Of a stretch of DNA of 64,000 nucleotides, positions 57,891 to 64,000 are shown piece after piece. The position numbers and the translations under genes were made by a program. Origin of the DNA: Trametes villosa (Eukaryota; Basidiomycota; Agaricomycetes; Polyporales; Polyporaceae); contig PUDQ02000089.1 in NCBI GenBank assembly GCA_002964805.2, positions 248,001 through 312,000 of the forward strand. Direction: 5' to 3'. Within the stretch, counting starts at the first letter, position 1, and each line of letters opens with the position of its first letter. The notes below the pieces were generated by a model that saw nothing but the letters and a program-made list of their open reading frames with translations, did no database searches and was not told the DNA's origin.

Positions 57891-60363
57891 ATGAAAGTCC
57901 TATACCCCACCTCACACGAGATACCCAACTTGCCAGACTCGCATCTGGCACTCAAAATCGCCCGCCATTCCCGGTGTACTGCTTGCCCCTCATGTTCTGG
58001 TCTACACCCTCCTCCAGGCTGGCGCGTGTTCTCGGACATCCCGGACGGGAATGAGTCTGACGATGACGACGAACCACCACCAACACGGTATCTCGATCTC
58101 TGTGCCTGCGGCCATGGAGTGGGCGACCACGGCGCGGATGTCTCGAATATGGAGCATGAAGAGTTCGTTCGGAGAGGGAAGGTCGCCGTCCGAACAGACG
58201 AGTTATTGGAGGTGTGGATAATACCTCTCTGACCGGTCGCCTGTATTGATCTTCTTTTGTGCGTGATCCTTGGGTCAAAGGTGCGTCGTCACACTCTATT
58301 GTGAGAGTGGCCCTTTACGGAGTCGCGTCTCTCTAGGACTCCGGCCGGCTCCTTGACTTCGAGTATTCGGACGAGGATATCGACTCTCTACGCAAGCAGA
58401 TGGAACCCTTCGAACCTCATTCTCCCGCTAGTTCTCTCTCAGACGAGCTCGGCGCCCTCGGTAAGTCCCCGTTACCCCTTAGGATTCTGCATCCTCACGC
58501 GTTCCAATGCGCCACAGTGCCATCATCGCCAGAGAAGCATCCCCAATCTCCCGCCTCCTCATTTCTGAGTGAAACCGTAGAGCGCCCCACGAAGAAGCGC
58601 AGAATCTCGGTCGACTACTCCTCACTGAGCGAACAGGACGACGACGAAGACGATGAAGAGGAGACGCCACTCGCGGCTGGTGCACCCAAGCCTTCTGAGA
58701 ATAAGGGACGCGGCAAAGGTGGCCGCGCGACCGGTGCGAGGAGCGGAAAGCAGGTCTCGAGCATGAAGGCAAAGGCACAAACCGCGCCGGTCAATATACC
58801 GCCCCCTAACGAAGAACAACGGGCCAACATGCAGAGAGCGGCCAAAGGTGTCAACGGGCGCGGCTCCCAAGTCAAGGTCGAGGACAAGATGGACGAAGGT
58901 CAGCTCTCTCGCCTAGCCACGGGTGTGACTGTCGATGCAGCGGGTCCGGCTTCTGCTACGGTGCGTGCAGCCTCTATATCTGACAGCTGGGCCTTCCGTA
59001 CTGAGTTGTTACAGCCATCCGGGAAACAAGAGAAAGCCGCGTATGTCGAACTGCGCAAGGGGATCATCCGTGTAGTGGCGGTCGAGAACGACCGGGAACC
59101 GCGCTCATCAGTGATCTTGACTGGCCTGAAGACGCTCTTTCAGAAGCAGCTTCCCAAGATGCCTCGAGAATACATCGCACGGCTGGTCTTCGACTTCAAC
59201 TCGAAATGCCTCGCTATCATCAAGCGCGGATACAAGGTCGTCGGCGGCATCTGCTATCGGCCCTTCCCGCACCGCGGCTTCGCGGAAATCGTCTTCTTCG
59301 CCACGGCCTCCATCGACCAAGTGAAGGTACGTCCCTCTCGCTCCCAGCTGCCCGCAAGCCACAACAGACCCCTAACGCGCGCGCAGGGCTACGGTGGGAT
59401 GCTCATGGACCACTTCAAGGCGCACATCCGGCAGACATACCCGGACATGATGTACTTCCTCACGTATGCGGACAACTACGCCGTTGGCTACTTCCGCAAG
59501 CAAGGCTTCTCGAAGGAGATCACGCTGCCCCGCGCGCGCTGGGCGGGGTACATCAAGGACTACGAGGGCGGGACGATCATGGAGTGCAAGCTCCTGCCGC
59601 AGGTCGACTACCTGCGCTGGCGCGAGATCGCGGCGCAACAGCGGGAGGCGGTGCTCACGAAGATCAGGGAGAAGAGCCGGTCGCACATCGTGTATGACGG
59701 CCTTCCACAGTTCCAGGACGGCAAGGGCGAGGGCGTCCGCGTCGACCCAAAGGACGTTCCAGGCTTGAGTACGTGCTGTTGGAGACTCGCGCCGGGCACG
59801 GCGATGCTGACTGCCGCTCACAGGAGAGAGCGGATGGACGCCAGACATGCAGACGACGTACGCAAGATCCGACAATAGACGGCGCAGGATTGGTCGCTAA
59901 CATATTTGCCCACGCAGTCCGGTGCGCCCCACGGGTAGGAATGCTGAGCGCGCGGCGATGGAGAAGCTGCTCGGCGACCTCCAGGGCCACTCCGCCGCGT
60001 GGCCGTTCCTGCAGCCCGTGAATGCGAAGGAGGTCGCGGACTACTACGAGGTCATCACGCATCCCATGGGTACGTCCCTCTCTTGCCTCTGTTTCGCAAT
60101 TCGCGATCCGCAACACGAGGATGCTAACGATCGGTGCTCACGTTGCAGACCTGAACACGATGGAGCACAAGCTATACACGAACCAATACTCGGACGTGGA
60201 TGCGTTCATCGACGACGCGCAGCTCATCTTCGACAACTGCCGCACGTACAACCCGGAGGACACCGTCTACCACCGGAGCGCGACGAAGCTCGAGAAGTAC
60301 TTCCGCGACCGCATGAAGGAGTACGGCGTCGAGAGAAGCTCAAAGATCAAGCGGGAGGACTAG
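57891..60363 (+). CDS. GCN5: Histone acetyltransferase Gcn5, tandem copy 1
   Basis: Catalytic subunit of SAGA/ADA complexes, acetylating histone H3. Exons 57891-58211, 58337-58460, 58518-59326, 59387-59768, 59824-59857, 59918-60069, 60149-60363, giving 678 aa. N-terminus with a CxxC and [13 protein letters not shown] cysteine/histidine cluster; an acidic, disordered linker; the HAT domain with [20 protein letters not shown], the catalytic Glu in [12 protein letters not shown], the acetyl-CoA loop [13 protein letters not shown] and [13 protein letters not shown]; the linker GWTPDMQTT; and a bromodomain with [34 protein letters not shown] (acetyl-lysine-binding Asn) and [12 protein letters not shown]. 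All key residues are present. An intron present in copy 2 is apparently read as 23 codons here (58961-59029). Confidence 0.95.
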
Positions 60364-60550
60364 CGGATTGCCGTCGTTGGACATCGGGTATGGTCATGGT
60401 CTTGGTGATGTTGCTGATGTATTCTATAGTGTTGTGGGTGTTGTTGTATCCTTATTGGCCCTAGCTGCTGCTTTCAGTTATACATGTTCCTTCTTACTCA
60501 GACACCCGGCGGGTAGAGGCTACTACTGGATCGAACCCACAGTACTTACT

Positions 60551-60840
60551 GACCGATCCGCAGAAACGTCGAGGAATTACCCACCAGAGGCGTTGTACAC
60601 ATCCGGGGCGTAAAACGGCGCGTAGTACTTGTTGAATCACGCGCCTAACGCGCTCTACTGGGAGGAATTTAAAGGGCGCCAGGCGAACATCATATTGGAG
60701 AAGAGGTCGGCGCTTTCCATGTCCGTGGTCTCTCGATTTGAGTTATTGAATTCTGACCCTCATTTATCGTGCTCCACAGGCTGCTCGTCATCTGCGAACA
60801 ATCCAAATCAGAGCCGAGTCGGGTGATCACAGAAGAGAGG
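60551..60840 (-). pseudogene. Decayed sedolisin gene fragment between the two GCN5 copies
   Basis: 60557-60700 matches the sedolisin gene at about 55104-55235: CAGA.ACGTCG.GGAA, CCAGAGGCGTTGTA.ACA, CCGGGGCGTAA.ACGG, CGGGCGAACAT-like GGCGAACATCATATTGGAGA. A further match GAGCCGAGTC occurs at 60814 (55282 in the gene). Indels destroy the frame. It is in the same orientation relative to GCN5 as the intact gene, so it is the remnant of a duplicated sedolisin-GCN5 block. The rest of 60364-61148 shows no gene. Confidence 0.75.
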
Positions 60841-61148
60841 AGAGGCGGGACGACTAACTCGTCGACGGCGCCTGGGTTCGCCGTCGGGGAAATTTGGAGT
60901 GGCTGTGCCCCTGGCAGTAGAGTCACCGCGTGTCTGGTCGGACATCGGAATCCTGGAGGCTACGCTCTCACAAGGACCGCTCGGTTGGCGACCATGCCGG
61001 AGTGTGAGCTAAGTGCTGCGCTAACAATGGCAGTTTGGACCAAGGGCGTGAACGTCCATGTCCTGTGCGTCGACCTCGTCCTCCAGACACTCGCTCTAAC
61101 TTGACGTGCACTTCTTAACTTTAAGCTTGGCTGACTCGCTCACAACAG

Positions 61149-63614
61149 ATGAAGGTCCTATACCCCATCTCACACAAGATAACCAGCCTGTCGGATGCGC
61201 ATCTGGCACTCAAAATCGCCCGCCACTCACGGTGTACCGCTTGCTCCTCATGTCCCGGTTTACACCTTCCTCCGGGCTGGCGCGTGTTCTCGGACACTCC
61301 GGACGGGAACGAGTCTGACGATGACGATGAACCACCACCAACACGGTATCTCGATTGCTGCGCTTGCGGGCATGGAGTGGGTGACCACGGCGCGGATGTC
61401 TCGAGCATGGAGCATGATGAGTTCACTCGGAGAGGGGAATTGGCCGTCCGGATGGACGAGTTGTTAGAGGTATGCACGCAAATCCCCGAGAGTCAACTCT
61501 AACTGACCCTTTGTGGGCAATTATTGGATCAAAGGTACGTTGTTACGCTTTGGGCTATTGTGAGAGTGGCGCTTTATAACGTCTCTCCAGGACTCCGGAC
61601 GGCTCCTCGACTTCGAGTACTCTGACGAGGATATCGACTCTCTACGCAAGCAGATGGAATCCGAACCTCACTCTCCCGCTAGTTCGCTCTCGGAAGAGCT
61701 TTTTGCGCTCGGTAAGATCCCGTTATGCCTTGGAATCTGTGAACCCACACGTTCTAATACGCCACAGTACCCTCATCTCCAGAAAGCCAACCCCAATCCC
61801 CCGCGTCCTCTTTTTTCAGCGAGACCGTAGAGTATCTCACGAAGAAGCGCAGAATCTCGGTCGACTCCTCCTCACTGAGCGAACTGGAAGACGGCGAAGA
61901 TGACGAAGAGAAGGCGCCACTCGCAGCCGGTGGCACTAACCCTTCCGAGCAGAAGGGGCCCGGACAAGGTGGCCGCATGACAAGAGCGCGGAGTAGGCAG
62001 CAGGAAGAAAGTATGAAGCTGAAGGCACAAAGCACGCCGGTCGATATATCGCCTCCCAATGAAGAACAACGCGCCAACATGCAGAGGGCGTCTCAAGCCG
62101 ACAATGGCCGCGGCTCGGCGCAAGTCAAGGTGGACGGAGGCCGGCTCTCTCGCCCACCCACGGGTGTGACTGTCGATGCAGCAGTTCCTACTTCTGCTAC
62201 GGTACGCGCGGTTTGCATACCCAACGCGGGACCCTCGCACTTAATTCTCATATTCTTTCGGGAAACAGGAGAAGCCTGTATATGCAGAGCTGCGCAAAGG
62301 AGTGATACGTGTAGTGGCCGTCGAGAACGACAGACAGCCACGCTCGTCGGTTATCCTGACCAATCTGAAGACGCTCTTTCAGACACAGCTTCCCATGATG
62401 CCGCGGGGGTACATCGCACGATTGGTGTTCGACTCGAGCTCGAAGTGCCTGGTAATCATTAAGCGGGGGTACAAGGTCGTCGGTGGCATATGCTACCGCC
62501 CCTTCCCGCACCGCGGCTTCGCAGAGATTGTGTTCCTCGCCACAGCCTCTACAGGCCAGGAGAAGGTACGTTCCCCCCGCCCCCTCCATCTACCGGATAC
62601 AACCTACCTCTGACTTGCGCGCACTGCAGGGCTACGGCGGGATGCTCATGGACCACTTCAAAGCGCATATCCGGCAGACGTATCCAGACATGATGTATTT
62701 CCTCACGTACGCAGACAACTTCGCAGTGGGGTACTTCCGCAAGCAGGGTTTCACGGAGGAGATCACTCTTCCCCGCGAGTGTTGGGCGGGGTACATCAAG
62801 GACTACGAGGGCGGGACGATCATGGAGTGCAAGCTCCTGCCGCAGGTTGACTACCTGCGCTGGCGCGAGATAGTGGCACAGCAGCGCGAGGCCGTGCTGA
62901 CGAAGATCAGGGAGAAGAGCCGGTCGCATATCGTGTACGACGGCCTGCCGCAGTTCCAGGACGGCAAAGGCGAGGGCGTTCCGGTGGACCCGAAGGAGGT
63001 CCCCGGCTTGAGTGAGTTGTTCGCGCGCGCAACAATACGAGGACGTAGCAATACTGACCAGTACTGACGCTTTGCAGTGGAGAGCGGGTGGACGCCGGAC
63101 ATGCAAACGACGTATGTGGCATCACATGGCTACAAACGGCACGGTATACGCCGCTAACGTGTTTGCCTATGCAGCCCGCCGCGCCCTACGAGGCGAAACG
63201 CAAAGCGCGCCGTGATGGAGAAGCTACTCGGCGACCTCCAGAGGCACTCCGCCGCGTGGCCGTTCTTACAGCCGGTGAACGCGAAGGAGGTCGCGGACTA
63301 TTACGAGGTCATCACGCATCCTATGGGTACGTCCGGATCCCTCCTCTCTGCCAATTCAATGCAGTTTGAAGATACCAATAACCGACGTTCGTGCTACAGA
63401 TCTCCACACGATGGAACGCAAACTGCACACGAACCAGTACGCGGACGTGGACGCGTTCGTCCACGACGCGCAGCTCATCTTCGACAACTGCCGCACGTAC
63501 AACCCCAAGAACACCTTCTACCACCGGAGCGCGACGAAGCTCCAGAAGTACTTCCGCGGCCGCATGAAGGCGTACGGCGTGGAGAGAAGCTCGAAGATCA
63601 AGCACGGGAAGTAG
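61149..63614 (+). CDS. Histone acetyltransferase Gcn5, tandem copy 2
   Basis: Exons 61149-61469, 61591-61711, 61768-62201, 62269-62565, 62630-63011, 63078-63111, 63175-63326, 63400-63614, giving 651 aa. Same order as copy 1: Cys/His N-terminus ([23 protein letters not shown]), acidic linker, HAT domain with catalytic Glu in [12 protein letters not shown] and [13 protein letters not shown], then a bromodomain with [14 protein letters not shown] and [12 protein letters not shown]. The frame is intact throughout and every splice site is canonical. Divergence is concentrated in the linker (short deletions, many substitutions) while the HAT and bromodomain are nearly unchanged, the pattern expected under selection. 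Whether it partners with SAGA or is specialised cannot be read from sequence. Confidence 0.92.
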
Positions 63615-64000
63615 CGAATCCAGGACAGGCTGAAGGTATCCTTATGGAACGCAGTGGAGTGTTGAGTGTTGTGCTTGGGAGTGGACGTCTTGGTGAGGTT
63701 GTGGATATGTACTATACTGCTGTGACTATTACTGTATCGCTATTGACTGGATTGATCGCGCCCGGTGCTTTCAGTTTGCTTCTTCTGTTTGTTCTGGTCT
63801 GCTTCAACACCATCTACTGGTGTGGGTTGTGTGATGTTCAAAAGGAATGTCTATGTTGAACGAGAGGCTAGGCAAGAAGGCCGTCTACTCCGTGTATCGA
63901 TACATCACCCTAATTACCCGAGTTGAACGAGAGCACATCCTTCCAGAGGCGGCGGTTTACGGCTCGGCGCCAGCGTTCACCTTACGGTAATGTGCGCGCT
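63615..64000. other. Window end, no gene seen
   Basis: 3' flank of GCN5 copy 2; short frames only. Confidence 0.5.

Overview
The window looks like nuclear DNA of a mushroom-forming basidiomycete (Agaricomycetes, probably a polypore-type wood decayer). It is GC-rich, genes are split by many 50-70 bp GT-AG introns with tctaac/ctgac-type branch sites, and short intergenic spaces carry TATA boxes and CT-rich tracts. The proteins (fungal sedolisin, short secreted tyrosinase, F-box families, Dal5-type transporter) fit that group. All exon structures below were built by hand from splice signals and reading-frame continuity.

Layout. 33-3138 (-) DBP10 RNA helicase; 3953-5750 (+) MFS transporter; 5751-8026 no gene seen. 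8027-28595 is a tandem array of the form (R-U)(R-U)-R. R (about 1.72 kb) is the promoter plus 5' third of a gene, and U (about 7.7 kb) is a body carrying a two-exon gene of unknown function. The third R continues into the only full-length gene copy (27242-31087, 1242 aa, unknown function). 32504-34102 (+) secreted tyrosinase. 34336-39455 holds two copies of a convergent gene pair: a protein of unknown function (+) facing a nucleotidyltransferase-fold protein (-). 40107-40763 (-) BRI3-like membrane protein; 41289-42891 (+) PRMT1-type arginine methyltransferase; 44242-46892 (+) F-box protein; 47946-49942 (+) a second F-box-like gene cut by a 688 bp fold-back TIR element; 50031-50640 (+) probably frameshifted unknown gene; 50836-51649 (-) helical nuclear protein; 52212-54303 (-) secreted amidase; 54667-57033 (-) sedolisin tripeptidyl peptidase; 57891-60363 and 61149-63614 (+) two intact tandem GCN5 histone acetyltransferases separated by a decayed sedolisin fragment.

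Connections. PRMT1 and GCN5 are chromatin/RNA-protein modifiers, DBP10 acts in 60S ribosome assembly, and tyrosinase, amidase and sedolisin are secreted hydrolases/oxidases. There is no obvious metabolic cluster. What ties the window together is local duplication: a 9.4 kb array, a 3.1 kb two-gene module and a 3.3 kb GCN5 unit, plus one transposon hit. The best candidates for something undescribed are the duplicated convergent nucleotidyltransferase/unknown pair, the (R-U)n array that makes promoter-bearing truncated copies of its neighbour, and the retained GCN5 paralogue.
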